64,000 bases of DNA. It comes from UBA6183 sp964603255 (lineage in GTDB: Bacteria; Bacteroidota; Bacteroidia; UKL13-3). The number at the start of each line of letters is the position of its first letter. Within the stretch, counting starts at the first letter, position 1. This document shows, piece after piece, positions 46,053 through 55,800 of this stretch. The position numbers and the translations under genes are program-made. The stretch lies in contig CAZRVA010000002.1 of the NCBI GenBank assembly GCA_964603255.1, forward strand, positions 14,336 to 78,335, in the 5' to 3' direction. Below the pieces are notes generated by a model. That model was not told the DNA's origin. It was given only the letters and a program-made list of their open reading frames with translations, and ran no database searches.

Positions 46053-48074
46053 TTACTGACTAATCTGTTGCCAAAATACTGGAATGCTCTCGGCTGGTAA
46101 CCCGCAAGATTTATCAATACAACGGTAAAACTTGATGGTATCTGTTACTTGTTTATCTGCCAATAGAGGAATAGCAGATTGCTGGCTGACCACTAATGCA
46201 AGCTTATTAGGTAGATATTGTTTGTGTAAATCAAACCTGAAATAATTAGCGTTTTTACCGGCACAAACCAATTGATTAAAACCATACCATTTAAACAATA
46301 TTACTTGAAACCAATTGCTATAACCCATTGGGTGTTTCTTTAATTTAGGTTGAATTTGAAGCAACATTCTATCGCAAATTTGATGGTACTTGTCTTCATC
46401 AAACAGATATCCCAATTGCACTAAACACTTTGCCAAAATAGAATTTGATGAAGAAATCACATCATCATTGGTATCAATTTTTCGTGCAACAAGCTGCTTA
46501 TCATCATGCGATTTAAAATAAAACATACCTGACTCCTGATTGTAAAACTTGGCAATAGCTGAATCCAAAATTTTCTTGGCAAAGTGCAAATAAGTATCAT
46601 CACTACAAGCCTCATATAACCTTATAAAACCTTCACAAGTAGTTGCATAATCTTCTGCAAATCCTGAAATAGATGTTACTCCGTTTTTATGAATCCTTAA
46701 TAGCTTATCATCTTGCCACATTGTATTCATTATAAAATTGGCCGCGGTTTTAGCAACGGCTAAATAACTTTCATTGCCTAAAACCAAGTAAGCATCTGCA
46801 AATGCCTTTATGGTTAATGCATTCCAGGAAGTAATCATTTTATCATCCAATCCCGGCCTAATACGATTTGCTCTAACAGCTAATAACTTATCGTTACAAC
46901 GATTTACAACCAGCTCAATTTCTACTATTGATTTACCGGTTAACTTTTCTAACTCTTCATCACTACGGGTTTTGTATAAAATATTTACACCATCTTCCCA
47001 ATTTCCGTAAGCATCAACACTAAAATATAAGCTGTACAATGGTGCATCATCACCCAATACATCTACTATTTCTTTATATGTCCAAGTATAAAATTTGCCT
47101 TCTACGCCTTCGCTGTCGGCATCTAAGGCACTATAAAAATATCCTCGTTCATGCATCAACTCCCTTGTAATAAAACCAAGTGTATTGTTGATGGTATTTG
47201 CATACAGTTGTTTTCCCGTTACTTGATAAGCTTGCGCATACAAACTAACCAACTGTGCATTATCATACAGCATTTTTTCAAAATGAGGAACTTTCCAATA
47301 ACTATCGGTGCTGTATCTGGCAAAGCCACCACCAACTTGGTCGTAAATTCCACCTTCAGCCATTTTGTTTAATGTAGTAACAACAGCCTCCATTAAAGTT
47401 ACATCTTTGGTATAATGGTATTGATGTAAAAACAATTCCCAGTTATTGGGCATAGGAAATTTAGGAGCCCAAGAATAACCACCATAATGTAAATCAAAAT
47501 TTTGTTTCCAATCATTGATGATTTGATTCATCTCTTGTTTAGAAATCAAAGCAGAATCCGACTCACCCGCCAACACATTTAACTTACGAATGCCGTTAGT
47601 TAGCTCGGTTGCATATTGCATGGCTTCTTCGGTTTTGTTTTCGTAAAAATCGGCCAAGGATTTTAATACACGTTCCCACTCTTGTTTTGGGAAATAGGTA
47701 CCACCGTGTATTGGTCTGCCATCGGGTAAAGTAAAACAATTTAGAGGCCATCCTCCCCTACCTGTAAGCAATTGCACAGCATCCATATATATTTGATCAA
47801 CATCAGGGCGCTCTTCCCTATCTACCTTAATGCATACAAAATATTTGTTCATGATTTCTGCTGTATCTTCTTGTTCAAAACATTCACGTTCCATAACATG
47901 GCACCAATGGCAAGCCGAATAACCAATGCTTACCAATATGAGTTTATTTTCTCTTCTTGCAATTTCAAAAGCCTCCTCGCCCCACTCATACCAGTTAACC
48001 GGATTGTGTGCGTGTTGAAGCAAATATGGACTTGAAGCATGTATAAGTTTGTTGGTGTGTTTTTTATTTTCCAT
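46053..48074 (-). CDS. Thioredoxin-domain protein, YyaL/SPATA20 (DUF255) family
   Basis: A 673-residue protein from the ATG at 48074. The N-terminal thioredoxin-like domain has LIHASSPYLLQHAHNPVNWYEW, the CxxC YSACHWCHVMERECF, VDREERPDVDQIYMDAVQLL and GRGGWPLNCFTLPDG. It is followed by an (alpha/alpha)-barrel-like region (GGIYDQVGGGFARYSTD, HFEKMLYDNAQL, RPGLDDKMITSWN). The family is found from bacteria to mammals; its substrate is not established. The active CxxC is intact. It is convergent with the 45398 gene and divergent from yifB. Confidence 0.92.
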   Translation of the reverse strand: MENKKHTNKLIHASSPYLLQHAHNPVNWYEWGEEAFEIARRENKLILVSIGYSACHWCHVMERECFEQEDTAEIMNKYFVCIKVDREERPDVDQIYMDAVQLLTGRGGWPLNCFTLPDGRPIHGGTYFPKQEWERVLKSLADFYENKTEEAMQYATELTNGIRKLNVLAGESDSALISKQEMNQIINDWKQNFDLHYGGYSWAPKFPMPNNWELFLHQYHYTKDVTLMEAVVTTLNKMAEGGIYDQVGGGFARYSTDSYWKVPHFEKMLYDNAQLVSLYAQAYQVTGKQLYANTINNTLGFITRELMHERGYFYSALDADSEGVEGKFYTWTYKEIVDVLGDDAPLYSLYFSVDAYGNWEDGVNILYKTRSDEELEKLTGKSIVEIELVVNRCNDKLLAVRANRIRPGLDDKMITSWNALTIKAFADAYLVLGNESYLAVAKTAANFIMNTMWQDDKLLRIHKNGVTSISGFAEDYATTCEGFIRLYEACSDDTYLHFAKKILDSAIAKFYNQESGMFYFKSHDDKQLVARKIDTNDDVISSSNSILAKCLVQLGYLFDEDKYHQICDRMLLQIQPKLKKHPMGYSNWFQVILFKWYGFNQLVCAGKNANYFRFDLHKQYLPNKLALVVSQQSAIPLLADKQVTDTIKFYRCIDKSCGLPAESIPVFWQQISQ

Positions 48075-48145
48075 GAACAACAAAGCTAACTATTGAAATT
48101 TTATTATTTATATTTGATTTGTATATAAAATATAACCTAAGCCCC

Positions 48146-49690
48146 ATGCTCATTAAAACATACGGAAGCGCTGTACATGGCGTAAATGCTGTAACCATTA
48201 CTATTGAAGTGAATGTATCAAACCAAGGTGTTGGTTACAGTTTGGTAGGATTACCCGATAATGCCGTAAAGGAAGGTCACCACAGAATAGAAACTGCCGT
48301 TAAAAACATGGGCCTTAAAATGCCACGTTTACGTGTGGTTATTAATATGGCTCCTGCCGATATTAGAAAAGAAGGTTCATCGTACGATTTGCCCATTGCA
48401 CTTGGTTATTTAGCTGGATCAGAACAAATGCTTGGCGAAAATTTAAACAAGTACATCATTATGGGTGAGTTGGCATTAGATGGTTCTTTAAAACCCATTA
48501 AAGGTGCTTTACCTATTGCCATACAAGCACGAAAAGAAGGTTTTGATGGATTTATTTTACCCAAAGAAAACGCTAGAGAAGCTGCCATTGTAAATAACTT
48601 AAAAGTATACGGTGCCGAAAACATAAAAGAGGTAATAGATTTTTTTAACAACGAAGGCACACTTGAACAATTTGAAATTGATACACGTGCCGAGTTTGAA
48701 AACAACCTCCATAAAAACGAAAACGATTTTTCGGATGTTCGCGGACAAGAAAATATTAAACGTGCATTAGAGATTGCAGCAGCAGGCGGACACAACGTTA
48801 TTTTAATTGGTCCTCCGGGTGCAGGAAAAACAATGCTGGCTAAACGTTTGCCAAGTATTTTACCACCGCTTACTTTACACGAAGCATTAGAAACAACTAA
48901 AATACATTCTGTTGCCGGAAGATTAAATAAAGAAACATCATTATTGTATCAGCGTCCGTTTAGAAGTCCACACCATACGATTTCTGACATTGCTTTAGTT
49001 GGTGGAGGTAACAATCCGCAACCGGGCGAAATAAGCTTGGCGCACAATGGGGTATTATTTTTGGATGAGTTACCCGAGTTTAAACGCACGGTGCTAGAAG
49101 TGATGCGTCAACCATTAGAGGAAAGAAGAATTACCATTTCTCGTGCTAAATTTTCTATTGAGTATCCATCAAGTTTTATGTTGATTGCATCGATGAATCC
49201 TTGTCCTTGTGGATACTTTAATCACCCGGAAAAAGAATGTGTTTGCGGACCGGGAATGGTTCAAAAATATTTAAGTAAGGTATCGGGACCATTGTTGGAT
49301 AGAATTGACATACATATTGAAGTTACTCCGGTAGATTTCGAACAATTAACAGATACACGCAAAGCAGAAAAAAGCGAAAGTATAAGAGAGCGTGTCATGA
49401 AAGCCCGTGAAATCCAAACCCAGCGATTTACCGAAAATGAAGGCATACATAGTAATGCCATGATGAGCAGTACCAAAGTTAGAGAGGTATGTCAGATTAA
49501 TGCTGCAGGTCAAACTCTATTAAAAACAGCTATGACCCGATTACAGTTATCAGCACGCGCTTATGATAGAATTTTAAAAGTAGCACGTACCATTGCAGAT
49601 TTGGATGGCAGTGAAGACATACAAATTGAACACTTGGCAGAAGCCATACAATACCGTAGTTTAGATAGAGAAAGCTGGGGGGCGAGTTAG
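48146..49690 (+). CDS. YifB/ComM-family Mg-chelatase-like AAA+ ATPase
   Basis: A 514-residue protein from the ATG at 48146. The N-terminal ChlI/Lon-protease-like domain contains VEVNVSNQGVGYSLVGLPDNAVKE and DLPIALGYLA. The AAA+ domain has Walker A IGPPGAGKTMLAKRLP, HSVAGRL, RPFRSPHHTISDIALVGGG and Walker B LFLDELPEF. The C-terminal part carries MNPCPCGYFNHPEKECVCGP, typical of ComM. ComM is a hexameric helicase promoting branch migration during natural transformation in Gammaproteobacteria; a similar role here is inference. Its stop overlaps the convergent ATL gene by 4 bp. Confidence 0.93.
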   Translation: MLIKTYGSAVHGVNAVTITIEVNVSNQGVGYSLVGLPDNAVKEGHHRIETAVKNMGLKMPRLRVVINMAPADIRKEGSSYDLPIALGYLAGSEQMLGENLNKYIIMGELALDGSLKPIKGALPIAIQARKEGFDGFILPKENAREAAIVNNLKVYGAENIKEVIDFFNNEGTLEQFEIDTRAEFENNLHKNENDFSDVRGQENIKRALEIAAAGGHNVILIGPPGAGKTMLAKRLPSILPPLTLHEALETTKIHSVAGRLNKETSLLYQRPFRSPHHTISDIALVGGGNNPQPGEISLAHNGVLFLDELPEFKRTVLEVMRQPLEERRITISRAKFSIEYPSSFMLIASMNPCPCGYFNHPEKECVCGPGMVQKYLSKVSGPLLDRIDIHIEVTPVDFEQLTDTRKAEKSESIRERVMKAREIQTQRFTENEGIHSNAMMSSTKVREVCQINAAGQTLLKTAMTRLQLSARAYDRILKVARTIADLDGSEDIQIEHLAEAIQYRSLDRESWGAS

Positions 49691-50040
49691 TCTAAATCCA
49701 ATTCAACAGACGGGTCCCAGAATAATTCCTCAAAATTTATTACCTCATCATTAACCACTCTTACGCCATCTTGCAACAACAACTCTTGCATCCGTGTTGG
49801 TGTAGCAAAATGAAATTTCCCGGTTAACAACCCATTACGGTTAACAACCCGTTGTGCCGGAACATCGGGCAAAGCATGAGCTGCATTCATGGCATAACCC
49901 ACCATTCTGCTACTTTTAGCTGCTCCCAAATACTTTGCAATCGCACCATAGGTTGTCACTCTTCCTTTAGGAACTAAACGCACAACATCATACACATCAT
50001 TAAAAAAAGTAGTTTGTTTACTCAATGGTGATTTTTGCAT
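49687..50040 (-). CDS. Alkyltransferase-like protein (MGMT family, no active cysteine)
   Basis: A 117-residue protein with the DNA-binding half of O6-alkylguanine alkyltransferases: DVVRLVPKGRVTTYGAIAKYLG and SSRMVGYAMNAAH. The active-site PCHR is PAQR (residues 61-64), so the alkyl-accepting cysteine is replaced by alanine. E. coli and yeast ATL proteins likewise lack the cysteine (Trp or other) and flag alkylated DNA for nucleotide excision repair. That role is predicted here. The start is ATG at 50040; a TTG two codons upstream is possible. Confidence 0.88.
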   Translation of the reverse strand: MQKSPLSKQTTFFNDVYDVVRLVPKGRVTTYGAIAKYLGAAKSSRMVGYAMNAAHALPDVPAQRVVNRNGLLTGKFHFATPTRMQELLLQDGVRVVNDEVINFEELFWDPSVELDLD

Positions 50041-50112
50041 AAGCAATTATAATTAATGTCAGTTACGCAATCAACACTAAAGGATTTAAAGTAAACCCTT
50101 AAATTCGCAACC

Positions 50113-50730
50113 ATGAGTTTTTTAACTAAAGTAAAATTTAGCAATGTAACCAACTTAAGCGATGCACGTTATGCGGCAGCTGTTGGTATTGAATACATAG
50201 GTTTTTGTTTTGACACAGCAAGTACCGATTACATCGCGCCAATTAAAGCAAAAGAAATGATTGATTGGATAACAGGAAGTAACATTGTTGCCGAGTTTGG
50301 TCATCAATCATTAGAAGAAATTAAAGACATTAGCGAGTTACTAAACGTTGATGCTGTTGAACTAAACAACAATATTTTGCCCGATGAATTACCGGAAATT
50401 GGCAAAGCAATTATTAAAAAAATTGATGTAAATAAGTACACCAAAGAGCAGTTAGAAAAAGAGATTACTGCTTACGCAAAATATTGTGATGCATTTCATT
50501 TATATGCATCAGGCAAACCCGAAAATTATGATTGCGAACAACTGGTTGAGTTATGTAAAAAACATCAAATTATTTGGGGACTTGATGTTTCTAAGCAAAC
50601 AATAATCAACACCATTAACTCATTTAAACCCTTTGCAATTAATGTGTCGGGTGGTACAGAAGAGCAAGTAGGAATCAAAGATTTTGATGAGTTGAATGAA
50701 TTACTTGAAATGATTACATTAGAGGATTAA
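50113..50730 (+). CDS. TrpF-like protein lacking the catalytic residues
   Basis: A 205-residue probable TIM-barrel. It keeps the phosphoribosylanthranilate isomerase frame: VKFSNVTNLSDARYAAAVGIEYIGFCF matches the start of TrpF (KICG-x-T...DA..a...G.d.iGf.F), and the C-terminus PFAINVSGGTEEQVGIKDFDEL matches the phosphate-binding end. The catalytic Cys of the KICG motif is Ser10, and the catalytic Asp of the LLD motif appears as Tyr in FHLYASG. Enzyme activity as TrpF is therefore unlikely. No trp genes are nearby; it precedes an MgtC-family gene by 9 bp. It may be a repurposed barrel. Confidence 0.7.
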   Translation: MSFLTKVKFSNVTNLSDARYAAAVGIEYIGFCFDTASTDYIAPIKAKEMIDWITGSNIVAEFGHQSLEEIKDISELLNVDAVELNNNILPDELPEIGKAIIKKIDVNKYTKEQLEKEITAYAKYCDAFHLYASGKPENYDCEQLVELCKKHQIIWGLDVSKQTIINTINSFKPFAINVSGGTEEQVGIKDFDELNELLEMITLED

Positions 50731-50739
50731 TAATTTATT

Positions 50740-51441
50740 ATGCAATTACCCAATATAAGCATTGGCATGTTTGAGCACCGTTTATTGATTGCGTTTGTTT
50801 TAGGAACTGTTATTGGTCTTGAAAGGCAATGGCGACACAAAATTGCAGGTGTAAAAACCAATGCGTTGGTTGCAGGTGGAGCAGCGTTGTTCATTTTGCT
50901 ATCAGAAAAAATTACCGGTGATACATCAGCTGCAGGTCGTATTGCGGCTAACATTGTTACAGGAATAGGGTTTTTAGGCGCAGGTGTAATGATGCGTAAC
51001 GGAATAAATGTTACAGGTATTAATACAGCAGCAACCATTTGGTGTTCTGCAGCAATTGGCTCATTGGCCGGTTTGGGTTATTGGTATGAGAGTTTGGTGG
51101 GTACTGCATTTGTTGTAGCTGGAAATATTTTGCTGAGGCCAATTGGTGAAAAAATTGATAGTAGGATTAAACAAATTACCGAATCTGGTAATTCTTATAT
51201 TATTAACATCTCTGTAATTGAAGGTTCGGTCGGGTTGGTTAAACATAATTTGATTGATGCTGTGGCAAACGAGGTAACTTTACACATTACTGCTATTCAA
51301 ACCACAGGCTCATCAGAAATCACAGCAAATATTCACTCACTCGATAGAAGGCATACCGATATTGAGAACATTGTAAATAAAATCTCATCACTATCTGAAG
51401 TTACAGCAATAAGATGGGAGGAGTCTAAAAGTACCAACTAA
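50740..51441 (+). CDS. MgtC/SapB family membrane protein
   Basis: A 233-residue protein with about four to five N-terminal membrane segments. The family signature is ALVAGGAALFILLSE ... IVTGIGFLGAGVMMRNG ... GINTAATIWCSAAIG, with RLLIAFVLGTVIGLERQW at the start. A cytoplasmic C-terminal domain (about 140-233) resembles an ACT-like fold. In some pathogens MgtC modulates magnesium stress and inhibits the F-type ATP synthase; the role here is not established. It sits in a tight run (TrpF-like, MgtC, anmK) with 9- and 11-bp gaps, probably one operon. Confidence 0.88.
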   Translation: MQLPNISIGMFEHRLLIAFVLGTVIGLERQWRHKIAGVKTNALVAGGAALFILLSEKITGDTSAAGRIAANIVTGIGFLGAGVMMRNGINVTGINTAATIWCSAAIGSLAGLGYWYESLVGTAFVVAGNILLRPIGEKIDSRIKQITESGNSYIINISVIEGSVGLVKHNLIDAVANEVTLHITAIQTTGSSEITANIHSLDRRHTDIENIVNKISSLSEVTAIRWEESKSTN

Positions 51442-51452
51442 GTTGTTATTAA

Positions 51453-52517
51453 ATGTACCAAAAAAATTCCTACAAAGTTATTGGTATGATGTCTGGCACA
51501 TCGCTTGATGGTGTAGATATTGCCTATTGTGAGTTTAGTTATTACGAAGAAAAGTGGCACTATAGCATAAAACATGCTGAAACTATTGCATATAACAATA
51601 CTTGGTTAATAAGATTAAAGGAACTACACAAACAGCCCGCATTTGTATTCCCTAAAACAGATGCATTTTATGGTAAATACCTCGGGCAGTTAGCTAAAGC
51701 ATTTATCAATAAACATAAAATAGAAGTTGATTTTATTGCCAGCCACGGACATACTATTTTTCATCAACCCGAAAAAGGTTTTACCGCACAAATAGGTAGT
51801 GGCGCAAATATTTATGCCGAAACAGGAATAACCACCATTAACGATTTTAGGGTGGTTGATGTTGCGTTAGGAGGACAAGGAGCACCGTTAGTGCCCATTG
51901 GCGATGAATTACTTTTTAATGAGTTTGATGCATGCTTAAACCTTGGTGGATTTAGTAATATTAGTTTTAAGCGAAACAGTAAACGAGTTGCTTTTGATAT
52001 AAGCCCTTGTAATATTGTTATGAACCCTGTTGCAAATTTACTTGGAGTTGCATACGATAATGAAGGAAAATTTGCATCAGATGGAATAATAAATGAGCAA
52101 CTTCTGATGCAGTTAAATAATTTATCTTATTATCAAAAAGAAGCACCAAAATCTTTAGGTGCAGAATGGGTAACAGAAAATTTTTGGCCACTTGTTAAAC
52201 ATTTTCAAATATCACCTATTGATTTATTAGCAACATTAAATAAACATATCGCATTTCAAATCATCAATGTAGTTAAAACAAATAACCTTAAAAGTATTTT
52301 AACAACAGGTGGAGGCACATTTAATAAGTACATGATTGATGAAATTAATAAACATACCCATAACGCTTTACTTATACCAGATAGAAATCTAATTAACTTT
52401 AAAGAGGCTTTAATATTTGCATTTTTAGGTGTTTTGAGGATATGTAAATCAGAAAATAGTTTGAGAACTATCACCGGTGCATCTAAAAATAGCATAGGCG
52501 GTTCAATATGGGGATAA
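51453..52517 (+). CDS. anmK: Anhydro-N-acetylmuramic acid kinase AnmK
   Basis: A 354-residue sugar kinase that cleaves and phosphorylates 1,6-anhydroMurNAc to MurNAc-6-phosphate in wall recycling. It has VIGMMSGTSLDGVDIAY at the N-terminus, IASHGHTIFHQPEKG, TTINDFRVVDVALGGQGAPLVPIGDELLF, LNLGGFSNIS and ILTTGGGTFNKYM, all typical of AnmK. It fits the meso-DAP wall. No clear terminator is seen before the N-run 77 bp downstream. Confidence 0.93.
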   Translation: MYQKNSYKVIGMMSGTSLDGVDIAYCEFSYYEEKWHYSIKHAETIAYNNTWLIRLKELHKQPAFVFPKTDAFYGKYLGQLAKAFINKHKIEVDFIASHGHTIFHQPEKGFTAQIGSGANIYAETGITTINDFRVVDVALGGQGAPLVPIGDELLFNEFDACLNLGGFSNISFKRNSKRVAFDISPCNIVMNPVANLLGVAYDNEGKFASDGIINEQLLMQLNNLSYYQKEAPKSLGAEWVTENFWPLVKHFQISPIDLLATLNKHIAFQIINVVKTNNLKSILTTGGGTFNKYMIDEINKHTHNALLIPDRNLINFKEALIFAFLGVLRICKSENSLRTITGASKNSIGGSIWG

Positions 52518-52862
52518 ATAGATGTTTTTTAAAATAAATAAATTTAGCGAAAACAGGCAAAACACATAAAAACCTAAATAACAGACAAATAATCNNNNNN
52601 NNNNATGTATTCTATTAACTTTATTTGTTTTAATTAAAAACCACGATAATTTATTCAAACAAACGAAATATAAATACAAACTACTAAAACCCATTTTTGT
52701 TGGCTTATACCGTTTTTTACACTTTTTAACATTTCAAGAACACTGCCTACATCATCTAAGAACCATTTACATACACAAAACACTTACTAATCCAATTTAC
52801 ATAATAAAATCAAGGGTTTAGGTCGAATTTCGATCTGTAAAGTTTCAAATACAAACATACAG
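52518..52862. other. 345-bp intergenic region with a scaffold gap
   Basis: Ten Ns at 52595-52604 mark an assembly gap of unknown true size. The flanking sequence is AT-rich and holds no frame I trust. The right part is presumably the leader and promoter of the giant T9SS gene at 52863. Confidence 0.95.
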
Positions 52863-55800
52863 ATGACTAGAATAACAACCTACCCAAATCTATTATTTGC
52901 ATTTTTATCCTTATTTATATTTCAAGCGAATGCTCAAACTAAACTTTTTACCGGTACCGGTTCTTGGCATGACGCTGCGAGATGGTCACCTTCTGGGGTG
53001 CCAAACTCAACAGACATCGTATTAATTGCAGCTGGAGCTAGCATTACATTAAGCAGCAATGCAATATGTGATAGTGTTTATTTTCAATCCGGTTCAACGG
53101 CCAGCGCTCTAACCATTAACAATGCTGTTAAACTTACCATCAATAAAGGAATTGCATTTTCTAATCCTACTGCTAACGTAACACAACTACTTAATGTAGG
53201 TTCGGGTGAGTTAGAGTGCTCAGGACTGAGTATGCCTAATTTAAATTCAGGTAGAATAAATAGGGTTAGTGTTTCTAGCGGAATAGTTACCTTAAATGGG
53301 AACCTCTCTATGTTGGGTAGTACTTCTGAAAATATAATCGAATTTTCAAGTTTTGGTAAATTTAGATTAGGAGGAACCTGGACAACAACAGGTGGAACTT
53401 TTACCATGGGTTCTTCCACCTTTGAGTATTTTTCAAACGTTACTCAAGTTATCAATAGCAGAACATATAATAAGCTGATTTTAAGTGGTGGAACAAAAAA
53501 TCCATCCGGCTCGGTTACATGTAACGATAGTTTGATTATTAACGCAGGAGCTACGTTAAACAATAGTGGAACAGCAAGCTTAATTATGAATGGTGTTTTC
53601 TACATTGCCGGTACTTACATTGAAGGTAGTACAAGTGGCTCTGTAACATTAGTTGGATTAGTTCATGTAGCCAATACAGGTACATTTCAAGTTAATGTAG
53701 CCGAAATATTTGCCATAAGGGGTGGCATAAAAAATGAAGGAACCTTCATTTCTGGCAATGGAACTTATACGTTTGCAACTAATAACCAAGAATTATCAGG
53801 TAACAAAATGATTACCTTCTCTGGAGGAGTAACTGTTACTGGAATTACATTAACAGCATATGATTCTGTTAGAATTAATGGCACATTTCAAGGAACTGGA
53901 ACATTTGTAAACCAATCGTACTTATTGTTAATGGGTGTAACCAACACAATTACTAACCTTAACTTATCTAGCGTTGGAAATATCGTAGAATATGGTGCAG
54001 CTGGAAATCAAACAGTGAAAGGAAGTAGCTATAAAACCTTGCGCATTAGGGGCAGTGGCACAAAAACTGCAAACGCTAATATTACAGTTGACAATTTACT
54101 CCATATTGATTCTGGACCAACCCTAGCTATGAGTACTTTTTTATTATCACTAAACCCCAGTTGCTTAACTGCCGGTAATGGTAATTTAAGTACAGCTAAC
54201 ACAACATCAACTCCAATACCTGCTGGTATGATATGGCCATTTAATACCATCACATATAACTCTGCTAGTGCTCAAACTATTGTTAATGGTACTTATAATA
54301 ACTTAACATCAAGTAGCGTAGCAAGAACATTATCAAATAACGGTGCAATAATAATTAACGGAGTGTTCACACCAGGTACAGGTGTGTATACATCAACAAA
54401 TAGTACCGTGCAATTTAACAGTGGTGGTACACAAACTGTTGCTGCTATTGTAGGAGGATATAACAAACTGATTTTAAACGGTGGAATTAAAAATCCATCA
54501 GGCTCATTAATCTGTAACGATAGTTTAATTATTAACACTGGAGCCACGTTAAACAATAGTGGAACAGCCAGTTTGACTATGAATGGTGTTTTCTTCATTG
54601 CAGGCACATATATTGAGGGAAGCACAAGTGGCTCTGTAACATTAGTTGGATTAGTTCATATAGCCAATACAGGCACATTTCAAGTAAATGTAGCCGAAAT
54701 ATTTGCCATAAGGGGTGGCATAAAAAATGAAGGAACCTTTATTTCTGGTGCGGGTACGTATACATTTGCAAATAATAACCAAGAGTTATCAGGCAACAAA
54801 ATGATTACCTTCTCTGGAGGAGTAACTGTGACAGGAATTACATTAACTGCATCTGATTCTGTTAGAATTAATGGCACATTTCAAGGAACTGGAACATTTG
54901 TAAACCAATCGTACTTATTGTTAATGGGTGTAACCAACACAATTACTAACCTTAACTTATCTAGCGTTGGAAATATCGTAGAATATGGTGCAGCTGGAAA
55001 TCAAACAGTGAAAGGAAGTAGCTATAAAACCTTGCGCATTAGGGGCAGTGGCACAAAAACTGCAAACGCTAATATTACAGTTGACAATTTACTCCATATT
55101 GATTCTGGACCAACCCTAGCTATGAGTACTTTTTTATTATCACTTAACCCGGGTTGCTTAACTGCTGGTACCGGTAATTTAAGTACAGCTAACACAACAT
55201 CAACTCCAATTCCTGCTGGTATAATTTGGCCATTTACTACTATCACATATAACTCTGCTAGTTCTCAAACTATAGTTAGTGGTATTTACAATAATTTAGC
55301 TTCATCAAATGTAGCCAGAGTTTTAAGCTCAACTGATACAATATTTATCAAAGGAACATTTTCGCCAAGCACCGGTGCATATACTAACACGGGAAGCACT
55401 GTATGCTTTAATAGTTTAAGCACACAAAACATACCTAGCATAAGTGGCGGATACAACAGGTTAGTAATTGCCGGAGGTTCAACCAAAACAGCCACATCAA
55501 ACCTTGTGGTTTCTAATAATTTATTTGTTGATGCCGGAACTACCCTAAACATGCAAACCTATACTCTTACGGGTGTAAGTATGACTAATACAGGATCAGG
55601 TACTATTCAAACTAGCGCACCTTCAGGAGCTTTTTCTAATGGAAGAACTTGGAACTGCTCCATTAAATATGTTAATCCTACTGACCAAGTTATTATAACA
55701 GGCACATATAGCAACCTTGAATTAACAGGTAGTGGTACTACTAAAACTGTAAATGGAGCAATTACAGTAAATGGTAATTTAACAATTGAATCAGGTGTAC

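Noticed and set aside
49687..50040. Functional methylguanine-DNA methyltransferase
   Set aside because: The acceptor cysteine of PCHR is absent (PAQR).
50113..50730. Functional phosphoribosylanthranilate isomerase (trpF)
   Set aside because: Both catalytic residues appear replaced and no tryptophan genes are nearby.
53466..55451. Possible CRISPR or mobile element because of direct repeats
   Set aside because: The repeats are 993 bp, in frame and coding. There are no short repeat-spacer units, transposase or inverted ends.
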